Shown here: piece after piece, positions 33,428 to 41,387 of the stretch | How positions within the stretch are numbered: the stretch's first letter is position 1 | Layout of the letters: every line of letters starts with the position of its first letter | Source of the DNA: Alistipes excrementigallinarum | GTDB taxonomy: Bacteria > Bacteroidota > Bacteroidia > Bacteroidales > Rikenellaceae | NCBI GenBank assembly: GCA_019112825.1 | Contig: DXIP01000001.1 | Coordinates: 33,795 to 97,794, forward strand | DNA: 64,000 nucleotides | Direction of reading: 5' to 3' | Notes under the pieces: generated by a model | Told to the model about the DNA's origin: nothing | What the model saw: the letters and a program-made list of their open reading frames with translations, nothing else | Databases searched by the model: none | Program-made: the position numbers and the translations under genes

Positions 33428-33877
33428 TTACCAGCGTACGGGCTCCTGGAGGATGTTGCCGTCGGTGGCATCCTCGGCCGTGAAGGTGCCGCCGCGGTAC
33501 TGGACGCAGAGCATCACCAGCGGCTCGCTGCCGTTGTTGCGGACCGAGCGGCGTCCCTCCGGCGCCACGCGTACCACGCTCCCTTCGCCTACGGGGAAGC
33601 ACTCGCCGTCGACCTGGAACTCGCCCCGTCCGCTCAGGAAGAAGTAGAGCTCCTCGTGGGTGCGGTGCGTGTGCATGAAGCCGGTCTCGGTGCCGGGAGC
33701 AAAGCTCTGGAAGGAGAACTCGGCGCCCGTGGCCCCTACGGCAGCACCTCCGAAAACCTTGCCCGGCAGCTCGACGCCCGGAGCCAGCTGCAGCCGGTAT
33801 TCGCCCAGTTGGGCCATCTTGCCTGCATCGACGGCGGTGAAGTGTTCGCCCGCCGCAATCTTTTCCATCTGTTTCAT
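33428..33877 (-). CDS. single-domain cupin protein
   Basis: The ATG at 33877 (MKQMEKIAAGEHFTAV) gives 149 residues with one cupin barrel. The metal-binding motif is visible as HTHRTHEELYFFLSGRGEF (His, His, Glu) and a later GEGSVVRVAPEG. Longer open frames upstream cross a 10-bp minisatellite and the promoter, so they are not coding. Function is unknown; such cupins bind a metal and act on small molecules or quinones. It is divergent from an HxlR regulator with matching dyads, so it is probably its target. Confidence 0.82.
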   Translation of the reverse strand: MKQMEKIAAGEHFTAVDAGKMAQLGEYRLQLAPGVELPGKVFGGAAVGATGAEFSFQSFAPGTETGFMHTHRTHEELYFFLSGRGEFQVDGECFPVGEGSVVRVAPEGRRSVRNNGSEPLVMLCVQYRGGTFTAEDATDGNILQEPVRW

Positions 33878-34110
33878 AGTCGTATTTTTTTGTGTGGTTT
33901 TGTTCGTTCGCGGTGCTGGACCCCGGTGCGGAGCAGCTTCGTCGTTTTCGGATGGCGTCCCGATGTTTTCCGATGTCTGTTGCCGTCTTTTTAAGGCGCC
34001 GGTTTGGCTCCCGGTGGCTTTCCGCTTTGCTTCGGCTCTTCCCGGCTCTCCCGGGAGCCCTTCTCCGGCTGCTTTCCGGTCCTTCCTGTCGGCGCCTCCG
34101 GTTTGGTTCC

Positions 34111-34160
34111 CGGTGGCTTCCGGTGGCTTCCGGTGGCTTCCGGTGGCTTCCGGTGGCTTC
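34111..34160. repeat. 10-bp minisatellite CGGTGGCTTC x5, with neighbouring GGCTCCTTCCC repeats
   Basis: Five perfect copies of CGGTGGCTTC stand in a row; related CGG(C)TCCTTCC units follow to about 34213. It sits between the cupin start and its promoter, so it would be in the cupin 5' leader (~400 bases). Confidence 0.95.
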
Positions 34161-34280
34161 CCGGTTCGCTCCGGCTCTCCCCGGCTCCTTCCCGGCTCCT
34201 TCCCGGCTCCTCCCCGATGCTCTCTTTCCGGGCGCCTTCCTCTTCGGAAAACGGCCGGTCGTTTCGTCGGAATCCGTGTG

Positions 34281-34340
34281 CAAAGATAGTGTATCCCCAT
34301 GCTGTTTGTCAAGAAGTTACACGCAGGTAACCCGGTAACC
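34281..34340 (-). promoter_or_regulatory. cupin promoter with operator-like GTTAC dyad
   Basis: Minus strand TTG (34310-34312), 21-base spacer, TATCTTTG (34281-34288). Just upstream of -33 lies GTTAC-N6-GTAAC (34316-34331) and a further GGTAACC (34334-34340). The same half-site occurs around the -7 box of the divergent hxlR gene. Confidence 0.7.
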
Positions 34341-34410
34341 TTTCGCTCGGTTTTGCTGAAAATGACCGCTTTGCGGAACCGAAAAAAATGCAAAAAAATC
34401 TCCGTTCTTG

Positions 34411-34456
34411 TTGCCGGTCTGTCGTTTTTACAGTTACTTTGCAAAAGAGAGTAACT
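34411..34456 (+). promoter_or_regulatory. hxlR promoter overlapped by a 7-bp inverted repeat
   Basis: TTG at 34411-34413, 20-base spacer, then TTACTTTG (34434-34441; one mismatch to the -7 consensus). AGTTACT (34432-34438) and AGTAACT (34450-34456) form a perfect inverted repeat that covers the -7 box, the position expected for an autorepressor site. Confidence 0.68.
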
Positions 34457-34472
34457 TTATTTTGCATATCGT

Positions 34473-34901
34473 ATGGGCAAAACGTCAAAAAACGCGGAAA
34501 AGAGGGCGCCTCGGGCGAAAAATTCGCTGGTCGAGCTCTGCCCCGTGCGCAACATCGTCGCCCGCTTCGGCAACAAGTGGTCGCTGCTCGTCATCCTGCT
34601 GCTCGACGAGAACGGCGTGCTGCGCTTCAACGAACTGAGCCGGCTGATTCCCGACGTCTCGTCGCGGGTGCTGTCGGGGACGCTCCGCATGCTCGAGGCC
34701 GACGGGCTGGTCGACCGACAGGTCTATCCGGTCGTGCCGCCGCGTGTGGAGTACCGGCTGACCGCCTCGGGGCAGTCGCTCGTGCCGCTGATTGCCCAGC
34801 TCACGCAGTGGGCTCTGGCGCACATGGAGGAGATTGTCTCCCACCGTCGCCGCTACGAATCGGCACACGCCGCCGGTGCGGAGACCCCGTCCGGACGATA
34901 A
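34473..34901 (+). CDS. HxlR family winged-helix regulator
   Basis: The 142-residue protein has the HxlR signature: CPVRNIVARFGNKWSLLVIL, then LRFNELSRLIPDVSSRVLSG and the wing PPRVEYRLTASGQSL. Members are dimeric regulators that respond to thiol stress, aldehydes or ligands; the conserved Cys in ELCPVRNI could be redox-active. A dyad over its own -7 box and a similar dyad at the divergent cupin promoter suggest that it controls both genes. The start ATG 34473 is 30 bases after the -7 box. Confidence 0.88.
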   Translation: MGKTSKNAEKRAPRAKNSLVELCPVRNIVARFGNKWSLLVILLLDENGVLRFNELSRLIPDVSSRVLSGTLRMLEADGLVDRQVYPVVPPRVEYRLTASGQSLVPLIAQLTQWALAHMEEIVSHRRRYESAHAAGAETPSGR

Positions 34902-34966
34902 CGGCTCGGGAGGCTGTTGCAAAGGGTCTCGCTGTTGATAATTTATCGAAAACTTTGGCGGAAAAT

Positions 34967-34999
34967 TTGCCTCAAAAAGCGGGAAATCGGCTATTTTTG
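34967..34999 (+). promoter_or_regulatory. promoter of the DUF3467 gene
   Basis: TATTTTTG at 34992-34999 with TTG at 34967-34969 (22-base spacer, slightly long). The ATG follows 18 bases later. Confidence 0.65.
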
Positions 35000-35016
35000 T
35001 AAAAAAACCGTGTAGT

Positions 35017-35322
35017 ATGGCAGAGATGAAACAATTCGGCCTCGACATCGAACTCGACGAGGCGGTGGCGCAGGGCAACTACTCCAATCTGGTTATCATA
35101 TCCCACTCCACTTCGGAATTTATCCTCGATTTTGCGACGATGCTCCCCGGTCTGCAGAAGGCGCGGGTGAAGAGCCGCATCATCCTCACCCCCGAGCATG
35201 CCAAGCGGCTGCTCCTCTCGCTGCAGGACAACATCGTCCGCTACGAGAGCAACGTGGGGAAAATCGAGATTCCCCGGCCGCAGTCGGTTCCCGAGTCGGG
35301 TCCCAAGATGGGTCAGGCCTGA
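35017..35322 (+). CDS. DUF3467 protein
   Basis: The 101-residue protein matches DUF3467: an acidic N-terminus (GLDIELDEAVAQGNYSNLVI), then HSTSEFILDFATMLPG and SRIILTPEHAKRLLLSL. The family is widespread in Bacteroidota and often near rpoB/rpoC, but its function is not established. Here it stands alone behind its own promoter, with a long convergent spacer before folC. No membrane segment or signal peptide is seen, so it is cytoplasmic. Confidence 0.85.
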   Translation: MAEMKQFGLDIELDEAVAQGNYSNLVIISHSTSEFILDFATMLPGLQKARVKSRIILTPEHAKRLLLSLQDNIVRYESNVGKIEIPRPQSVPESGPKMGQA

Positions 35323-35822
35323 GGCCGGACGGGGCCGGGGGGGGCGGAGCTGGAGACCGGAACTGGGGTGCGAAACAGGGAACGGGACTGGGGCTGGAAC
35401 GTGATGGAGTGTTGCGTTCCGGTACTGCCGGGTGTCTTCCGACTCTGTCGGTTCTTGTGGCGCCACGGTGGTACAAACCGGAGCCAAAGCCGGGCGAGTG
35501 GTTGGAGCGCTGCGATGGTTCCGACTGCGGTGTAGCAGGTCTGATACTGTGGCTCTTCGTATGTTCTTCCCGTTGGTCGGAGACGTATGCGTTTTGCCCG
35601 CAAAAAGCCCGGCTGAGGAAGGTCGCATCTGCTTTGTATTCGCAAAAAAATTCGCGCGTTTGGCCTTCTCGGGTTGCCCTTCGATTGTGCCAATCGCCTC
35701 TCTCTGTTGTTTCCGCTTGCCGCTCCGGCTGTCACGGTTGTCTCTCCGTTTGCTCCGGGTCTCCTATTCTGTCTTTCCTGATTGGTCCCGGCCGGAGGAG
35801 GTTGCCTCTCGACGAATGAAAA
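35323..35822. other. 500-base spacer with no recognised gene
   Basis: GC-rich with scattered short direct repeats (GGAACTGGGG-like at the left end). Several open frames exist on both strands but none has a family match, plausible start context or the codon bias of the neighbours. Confidence 0.5.
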
Positions 35823-35854
35823 ATGCGCCGCTCTGCATGTGCAGGGCGGCGCAT
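35823..35854 (-). terminator. terminator of the lnt-folC transcript
   Basis: ATGCGCCGCTCTGCA pairs with TGCAGGGCGGCGCAT (one mismatch); the minus strand continues with five T residues. It is about 190 bases after the folC stop. Confidence 0.75.
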
Positions 35855-35950
35855 AATTGTTATCGGCGCATGGTTGTCCGCAGCGCGTGGTTTCAGTGGC
35901 GTATAATGCTCAGCGATGCGTGATTGTCAGCGGGTTGCAGCTTTGTCGTC

Positions 35951-36048
35951 GGCCCCGTCGGAATAGGGTTGCATCCTCGACGAATGGCCCCGCCGGAACC
36001 GGGTTGTATCCTCTGCGGTGCGGCCCCGTCAGAATCGGGGCGCAGCCT
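35951..36048. repeat. three imperfect 35-bp repeats after folC
   Basis: Units starting GGCCCCG at 35951, 35986 and 36022, each about 27 bases long (GGCCCCGTCGGAATAGGGTT in the first), in the folC 3' untranslated region. The last copy reaches the stop codon. Confidence 0.75.
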
Positions 36049-37343
36049 CAGAGCGCCTCGCCGACCACGTAGGTGCTGCCTCCGATGAAAATCATGTCGT
36101 CGGGGCCGGCCAGCTCGCGGGCGCGGGCCACGGCCTGCTGGACGTCGGCAACCACCTCGCCCTGCAGTCCGAATGCGGCGGCACGCTCGGCCAGCTCCGC
36201 AGCCGGAATCGCCCGGTGGGTCTTCGCCTGCGTGAAGATGTAGTGGGCGTCGGCGTGCAGCAGCGGGAACATGTGGGCCAGGTCCTTGTCGTTCACCACG
36301 CCCAGCACGCAGTAGAGGTGGGCGTAGTCGCGGCTCTGACGGCGCAGCTGCTCGCCCACATAGGCCATGCCGTGGGCGTTGTGGCCCGTGTCGCAGATGA
36401 CGAGCGGCTTCTCGCCGAGCTTCTGCCAGCGGCCGCGCAGCGAGGTGTGGGCCGCGGCGTCGCGCGTCCCCTCGAGGAAGGCGCGGCGGCTGATGGTCAG
36501 CGGCGTCTCCTGATGGAGGAAGTCGATGGCCGCCGTGGCCGTGATGATGTTGTGGCGCTGGTAGTCGCCCGCCAGGTCGAGCAGCAACTCGAAGTCGTGG
36601 TTGTCGCGCGTGCGGTGGAGGTGGAAGAGCTGCCGTTCGCCGGCCGGCTCCTGACCCGTGCAGGTGAAGAGCTCCTCGGCGTGGAGCAGCTTCGACTTGT
36701 TGGCGGCAGCCACCTCGGCAAAGACGGGGTCGCACCGCTCGTCGTGCTCGCCGATGATGACCGGGATGCTCTTCTTGATGATGCCGGCCTTCTCGGCGGC
36801 AATCTTCTCGGGGGTGTCGCCCAGCAGCGCCGTATGCTCCATGCCGATGTTGGTGATGATGCTCAGAATCGGCACGATGATGTTCGTGGCGTCGAGCCGT
36901 CCGCCGAGCCCCGTCTCGATGACGGCCACCTCGACGTCGCTCTGCGCGAAGTAGTCGAAGGCCAGCGCGGCGGTCATCTCGAAGAACGAGAGCCCCAGTT
37001 CGACCATGCGGTCGTGGTGCTTGTCGACGAAGTTGACCACCTTCTGCTTGGGAATCATCTCGCCGTCGACGCGGATGCGTTCGCGGAAGTCCTGCAGGTG
37101 GGGCGAGGTGAAGAGTCCCGTGCGGTAGCCCGCCTGCTGGAGCACCGAGGCGATGATGTGCGAGACGGAGCCCTTGCCGTTGGTTCCGGCCACGTGGATG
37201 GTGAAGAAGTTGCGCTGGGGGTTGCCCAGATGGCGGCAGAAGGCCGCGATGCGTTCCAGCCCCGGCTTGTAGGCCGTCGCTCCTGCGGTCTCGTAGGCCG
37301 GCAGCGACGAAAAGAGAAATTCGAGCGTTTGGGAATAGTTCAT
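36048..37343 (-). CDS. folC: bifunctional folylpolyglutamate/dihydrofolate synthase
   Basis: The ATG at 37343 (MNYSQTLEFLF) gives 431 residues; the longer open frame runs into lnt on the other side. The Mur-ligase-type ATP loop is VAGTNGKGSVSHI, followed by TSPHLQDFRERI, ETGLGGRLDATN and CDTGHNAHG. It adds glutamate to folates and, in the bifunctional form, joins dihydropteroate to glutamate. It lies 35 bases after lnt and is probably co-transcribed. Confidence 0.95.
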   Translation of the reverse strand: MNYSQTLEFLFSSLPAYETAGATAYKPGLERIAAFCRHLGNPQRNFFTIHVAGTNGKGSVSHIIASVLQQAGYRTGLFTSPHLQDFRERIRVDGEMIPKQKVVNFVDKHHDRMVELGLSFFEMTAALAFDYFAQSDVEVAVIETGLGGRLDATNIIVPILSIITNIGMEHTALLGDTPEKIAAEKAGIIKKSIPVIIGEHDERCDPVFAEVAAANKSKLLHAEELFTCTGQEPAGERQLFHLHRTRDNHDFELLLDLAGDYQRHNIITATAAIDFLHQETPLTISRRAFLEGTRDAAAHTSLRGRWQKLGEKPLVICDTGHNAHGMAYVGEQLRRQSRDYAHLYCVLGVVNDKDLAHMFPLLHADAHYIFTQAKTHRAIPAAELAERAAAFGLQGEVVADVQQAVARARELAGPDDMIFIGGSTYVVGEAL

Positions 37344-37378
37344 ATCGTTTCGGGAGAGATTTGTCGTGTGGTGCAGCC

Positions 37379-38938
37379 TCAGTCTACGAGGTAGTTGCGT
37401 TTGCGGACGCGGTAGGCGACGTAGTAGAGCACGCAGAGCAGCGCCACGTATTGGGCGATGCGGGCGATGTAGTCGCCGTAGCGGGTGTAGAAGGTGAGGC
37501 GGTCGTTGAGGGCCACCTCGTCGGTGAGCGTTCCGCGCTCCTGCCAGCCGAGGGTCCGCCCGATGTCGCCCCGCGCCGTGATGAAGCCCGACATGCCGGT
37601 GTTGGCCGCGCGGGCCACGGCGCGGCGGTGCTCGACGGCGCGCAGCCGCGAGATGGTGAACAGGTGGCGGTAGCCGGGCGTGTCGCCCCACCAGCCGTCG
37701 TTCGAGATGATGAAGAACGCCCGGGCTCCGTGGCGGACGAACTCGCCGCAGAAGTCACCGTAGAGCCCCTCGTAGCAGATGGGGGCGGCCGTCCGCAGGC
37801 CGTTGTGTTCGAAGACGGGGCCCGGCCGTCCGATGCCGATTTGCCCCAGCGTGCCCCCCAGGTCGATGACCAGGAACTTCAGCACGTCGAAGACCCACGT
37901 GGGGGTGTTCTCCACGCCGATGACCAGCCGTCCCTTGTGGTGGAGCTGCACGCCGCCCGTCGAGTCAATCCCCAGCGCCGTGTTGTAGATGTCGATGTAG
38001 CCGCCACCCTCATAGGGTCGCGCCGTCTCGGACTGCGTCCCGGCGGGGTAGTGGCGCAGCGTGTTGGCCCCCGTGATGAGCATTGCCCCCGACTGCCGCT
38101 CGCGCAGCAGCGCGGCGAAGCGCTGCACTGGGTCGGACGCACGGAGCGACGACTCCCACCAGTAGCCCGGCACGGCGGTCTCGGGCAGCAGAATGTAGTC
38201 GGCGTCGGCGGGAGCTTCGCCCGCCAGTTCGAGCAGGTTCTCCATCTGCTGCTGTTCGGTGCCGGAGGCGAACTTGTCGTAGCAGTCGACGTTGGGCTGC
38301 ACGAGCGTCACGCGCGCCCGGGCCTCGGGCTCCTCGTAGCCCGCATAGAGCCCCAGCGAGAGGAGCATCGGCAGGAGCACGGCGGCGGCCGTCGTGAGCG
38401 CCCGCCGGCGCGAGGGGCTGCGCAGCGTCTCGAAGAGGAGGATGTTGACGAGCAGCACCCAGAGCGAGCCTCCGAAGACGCCCGTGTATTCGTACCACTG
38501 CACCAGGCGGATGTCGTGCGAGAAGCCGTTGCCCAGGATGAGCCACGGCCACGAGAACTCCCCGGTCGTGTACCAGTATTCGGTGGTGAGCCACCCGGCG
38601 ACGAGCAGCGTGTAGGCCAGTGCCTTCGGCGCCCGTTTCGAGACGGTGTGGAAGGCCATGAAGGCGAGCATGTTGAGGAATGTCGAGGCGAGCGTTGCGG
38701 CGATGGGGCCCACCGGCGTGGCGTTCCAAATCCACCAGACGGTCATCGCATTCCAGAGCACGAAGGTGAGCAGCGCCCAGCCGAACATGCCCCACCAGGC
38801 GCGGCGCGAGCCGTCGCGCTCGGCGCTGAGCCAGAGCAGCGGGACGAAGGCCACCAGCAGCGTGAGGCCCGTCATGCCGAGCCATCCCGTCGAGAGGAGG
38901 AGTGCGGAGAGAATTGCCGCCGCGAATTTTCGGAGCAT
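37379..38938 (-). CDS. lnt: apolipoprotein N-acyltransferase
   Basis: The 519-residue protein has six or more N-terminal membrane helices, a nitrilase-type periplasmic domain and a last helix. The Glu-Lys-Cys triad context is visible: LLPETAVPGYWW (Glu), HHKGRLVIGVE (Lys) and PICYEGLYG (Cys). It adds the third acyl chain to lipoproteins at the inner membrane, which suits the many lipoproteins in this window. I use the ATG at 38938; a longer frame starts at a TTG at 38989, but that TTG is the -33 element of the promoter, so the longer start is excluded. Confidence 0.94.
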   Translation of the reverse strand: MLRKFAAAILSALLLSTGWLGMTGLTLLVAFVPLLWLSAERDGSRRAWWGMFGWALLTFVLWNAMTVWWIWNATPVGPIAATLASTFLNMLAFMAFHTVSKRAPKALAYTLLVAGWLTTEYWYTTGEFSWPWLILGNGFSHDIRLVQWYEYTGVFGGSLWVLLVNILLFETLRSPSRRRALTTAAAVLLPMLLSLGLYAGYEEPEARARVTLVQPNVDCYDKFASGTEQQQMENLLELAGEAPADADYILLPETAVPGYWWESSLRASDPVQRFAALLRERQSGAMLITGANTLRHYPAGTQSETARPYEGGGYIDIYNTALGIDSTGGVQLHHKGRLVIGVENTPTWVFDVLKFLVIDLGGTLGQIGIGRPGPVFEHNGLRTAAPICYEGLYGDFCGEFVRHGARAFFIISNDGWWGDTPGYRHLFTISRLRAVEHRRAVARAANTGMSGFITARGDIGRTLGWQERGTLTDEVALNDRLTFYTRYGDYIARIAQYVALLCVLYYVAYRVRKRNYLVD

Positions 38939-38958
38939 GTGTGTCGTTTTAACGAGCA

Positions 38959-38989
38959 CAAAAGTAGTCAAAGCAACCGAGAATTTCAA
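38959..38989 (-). promoter_or_regulatory. lnt promoter (TTG-N20-TACTTTTG)
   Basis: Minus strand TTG (38987-38989), 20 bases, TACTTTTG (38959-38966). It fixes the lnt start downstream. Confidence 0.82.
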
Positions 38990-38998
38990 AATAATCCC

Positions 38999-39006
38999 TA
39001 TTTTTG
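38999..39006 (+). promoter_or_regulatory. -7 element of the GH109 gene
   Basis: TATTTTTG, exact -7 match, 31 bases before the ATG at 39037; divergent from the lnt promoter with only about 10 bases between the elements. Confidence 0.62.
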
Positions 39007-39036
39007 TATCATAACGACAACCAAAAACTCTTGCCT

Positions 39037-40437
39037 ATGAAGAACTTCGCATGGATGGGGCTGGTGCTCTGCGCGCTGCTTGCCCTGAGCGGCTGCACGT
39101 CGCCGCACGAAGGGTACCGTATCGAGGAGGGGGTGCTCGTCTTCGACACGCCGCCCCGCGAGCCGGGCCAGCAGTCGGTGCTCGGTCTGGCGGTGGAGCC
39201 CATCCCCGTGGTGCGGGTGGGGTTCATCGGTCTGGGCATGCGCGGTCCGGGGGCCGTCGAGCGCTTCACCCATCTGGACAGCGTGCGGATTGTCGCCCTG
39301 TGCGACCTCTACCCCGAGCGGGTGGCCTCCGCGCAGCGGATTCTTGCGGAGCGGGGGCTCCCCGCCGCGGCCGAATACAGCGGCGAGGAGGGGTGGAAGG
39401 AGCTCTGCCGGCGCGACGACATCGACCTGGTCTACATCTGCACGCCGTGGCAGCTCCACGTCCCGATGGCGGTCTACGCCATGGAGCAGGGCAAGCATGT
39501 GGCCGTCGAGGTGCCGGCCGCCACGTCGCTCGAGGAGTGCTGGCAGCTGGTCAACACGGCCGAGAAGCGGCAGCGCCACTGCATGATGCTCGAGAACTGC
39601 GTCTATGACTTCTTCGAGCTCACGACGCTCAACATGGCGCAGCACGGGCTCTTCGGCGAGTTGCTCGAGGCCGAGGGGGCCTACATCCACAACCTCGAAC
39701 CCTTCTGGGACTACTATCAGGGCAACTGGCGCCTCGAATTCAACCGCACCCACCGCGGCGACGTCTACGCCACCCACGGACTGGGGCCCGTCTGCCAGCT
39801 CTTCGACATCCACCGCGGCGACCGCATGCGCTACCTGGTGGCGATGGACACCCCCTCGGTCAACGGCCTCAAACTGGCCCGCGAAAAGACGGGTGCCGAC
39901 TCGTTCGCCAACGGCGACCACACGCTGACGCTCATCAGGACCGAGCGCGGCCGCGTCATCCACCTCCAGCACAACGTCTACACGCCGCGTCCCTACAGCC
40001 GCATGTACTCCGTCACGGGGAGCGAGGGCTATGCGAGCAAGTATCCCGTCGAGGGGTACGCCTTCCGTCCGGCGCAGCTCTCCGGGGCGGGGGTTCCCGA
40101 CCTTGAGAACCTGAGCGAACACGCGTTCCTGCCCGATGCGGCGCGCGAGGCGCTCATGCGGCGCTACGAGCACCCCATAGCGGCCGAAATCGCCGGGAAG
40201 GCGAAGCAGGTGGGGGGCCACGGCGGCATGGACTTCATCATGGACTACCGGCTGGTCTACTGTCTGCGCCACGGGCTTCCGCTCGACCAGGATGTCTACG
40301 ATGCGGCCGAGTGGTCCTGCATCGGGGCGCTGACGGCCGCCTCGCTCGAGCGGAACAGCATGCCGGTGGCCGTGCCCGACTTCACGCGGGGCGACTGGAA
40401 CAAGGTCGACGGCTACCGCCACGCCATGGCCCGCTGA
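39037..40437 (+). CDS. GH109 family glycosidase lipoprotein (alpha-N-acetylgalactosaminidase-like)
   Basis: The ATG at 39037 follows the promoter. The 466-residue protein has a lipobox ALSGC (Cys20), then a Gfo/Idh/MocA Rossmann domain beginning VRVGFIGLGMRGPGAVERF. Further GH109 features are CTPWQLHVPMAVYAMEQGKH, a THGLGPVCQLF segment and HGGMDF. GH109 enzymes cleave alpha-N-acetylgalactosamine with bound NAD+, acting for example on mucin O-glycans or A-antigen. As a lipoprotein it should work on the periplasmic or outer surface, complementing the serine-type sulfatase in host-glycan use. Substrate is inferred from the family. Confidence 0.9.
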   Translation: MKNFAWMGLVLCALLALSGCTSPHEGYRIEEGVLVFDTPPREPGQQSVLGLAVEPIPVVRVGFIGLGMRGPGAVERFTHLDSVRIVALCDLYPERVASAQRILAERGLPAAAEYSGEEGWKELCRRDDIDLVYICTPWQLHVPMAVYAMEQGKHVAVEVPAATSLEECWQLVNTAEKRQRHCMMLENCVYDFFELTTLNMAQHGLFGELLEAEGAYIHNLEPFWDYYQGNWRLEFNRTHRGDVYATHGLGPVCQLFDIHRGDRMRYLVAMDTPSVNGLKLAREKTGADSFANGDHTLTLIRTERGRVIHLQHNVYTPRPYSRMYSVTGSEGYASKYPVEGYAFRPAQLSGAGVPDLENLSEHAFLPDAAREALMRRYEHPIAAEIAGKAKQVGGHGGMDFIMDYRLVYCLRHGLPLDQDVYDAAEWSCIGALTAASLERNSMPVAVPDFTRGDWNKVDGYRHAMAR

Positions 40438-40440
40438 CCC

Positions 40441-40686
40441 GCCGGCCTGCCGATTGCTGCCCGCAGATGCGCCGCCTCACCGCTCTGCTGCCCCGCCGGC
40501 CGGAGTGTTTGATTTGTCCGTCGTGGCATGCCGGCCCGCAGACGTGCCGCCTCGCCGGTCCGCAGACCCGCCGGCCGGAGTGTTTGATTCGCCAGGTCGT
40601 GGCATGCCGGCCCGCCGATTGCCGGCCTGCTGATTGCTGCTCGCCGACGCGCCGCCTCACCGGTCCGCCGACGCGCCGCCTCACCG
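40441..40686. repeat. interleaved GC-rich spacer repeats after GH109
   Basis: A ~46-base block containing CCGGCCGGAGTGTTTGATT and ending GGCATGCCGGCCCGC occurs at about 40494 and 40569 (period 75). A second block, GCCGGCCTGC(C/T)GATTGCTGC...GCCGCCTCACCG, occurs at 40441 and 40621, with a partial copy to 40686. No gene is visible between 40438 and 40872; a 15-mer shared with the 11050 spacer lies at 40769-40783. Confidence 0.8.
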
Positions 40687-40872
40687 CACCTCTGCCCCGC
40701 CGCCCGGGGGCGGGCTGAGCCTGCAGAAGTGGGGGCGGAGAAGTGTTCGTTTTGTCTCTTCCCGGAGGCTGCCGCAGGGCGGTTGCGGAGCCTTGGAGGG
40801 CGGAGGTTCGGTTTTTTGGCGAAATCGTTCGCCCGTTGTGTTTGATAATTAGATTTTTTTGGGATTATTTCC

Positions 40873-40880
40873 TACCTTTG
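40873..40880 (+). promoter_or_regulatory. -7 element of the RND efflux operon
   Basis: TACCTTTG, exact -7 match, in an AT-rich pocket. It implies a leader of about 500 bases before the adaptor gene. Confidence 0.6.
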
Positions 40881-41039
40881 CGGCTTCGTCGTCGCGCCGG
40901 CTCTGCGCAGCCCCCTCCGCACGGCATCGGAACGGGGAGCCGGAGAGCCTCCGGCCGCCTTCCCGGCCGTCCGGTAAAAGGCTCCGTACGGTTGTCGTGT
41001 TGAGGCGCCTGAAGAAGGCCTGGACGCAGGGGTGGAAGG

Positions 41040-41198
41040 ACTCCGCCCGGCCGCCGGAGAAAGACCTCGGAGGCAGGGGTAGAAGAACTCCGCCCGGCCG
41101 CCGGAGAAAGACCTCGGAGGCAGGGGTAGAAGAACTCCGCCCGGCCGCCCGGAGAAAGACCTCGGAGGCAGGGGTAGAAGAACTCCGCCCGGCCGCCC
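41040..41198 (+). repeat. 47-bp tandem repeat (3.3 copies) in the efflux operon leader
   Basis: Units start ACTCCGCCCGGCCGCC at 41040, 41087, 41134 and 41182 (periods 47, 47, 48) and contain GAGAAAGACCTCGGAGGCAG. The unit is not a multiple of three and no coding frame is kept, so it is a leader minisatellite. A hairpin-prone GTGGAA...TTCCAC stretch follows near 41212-41228. Confidence 0.92.
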
Positions 41199-41387
41199 GG
41201 TTGGTGCGCGGATGTGGAATTTTTCCACGGAGGTGTGGCGCGCTCCCCACCCTCGGGGTGTCGCCCGGATGCGGCCCAGAAGGCTGCCCGAGAGCGCCTT
41301 GCGGCGGATGCGGCCCGGCCGGCATGGATTTTGGACCTTAAGGAACACTTGTTTTTTTAGAAGAAACTGAAGTCTCATCTATTTGTT

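Noticed and set aside
33428..34444. A 338-residue version of the cupin protein
   Set aside because: The extension would translate the 10-bp minisatellite and the promoter; the ATG at 33877 fits the cupin domain.
41040..41198. A CRISPR-like array
   Set aside because: The whole 47-bp unit is conserved with no variable spacers, and no cas gene is nearby; it is a minisatellite.
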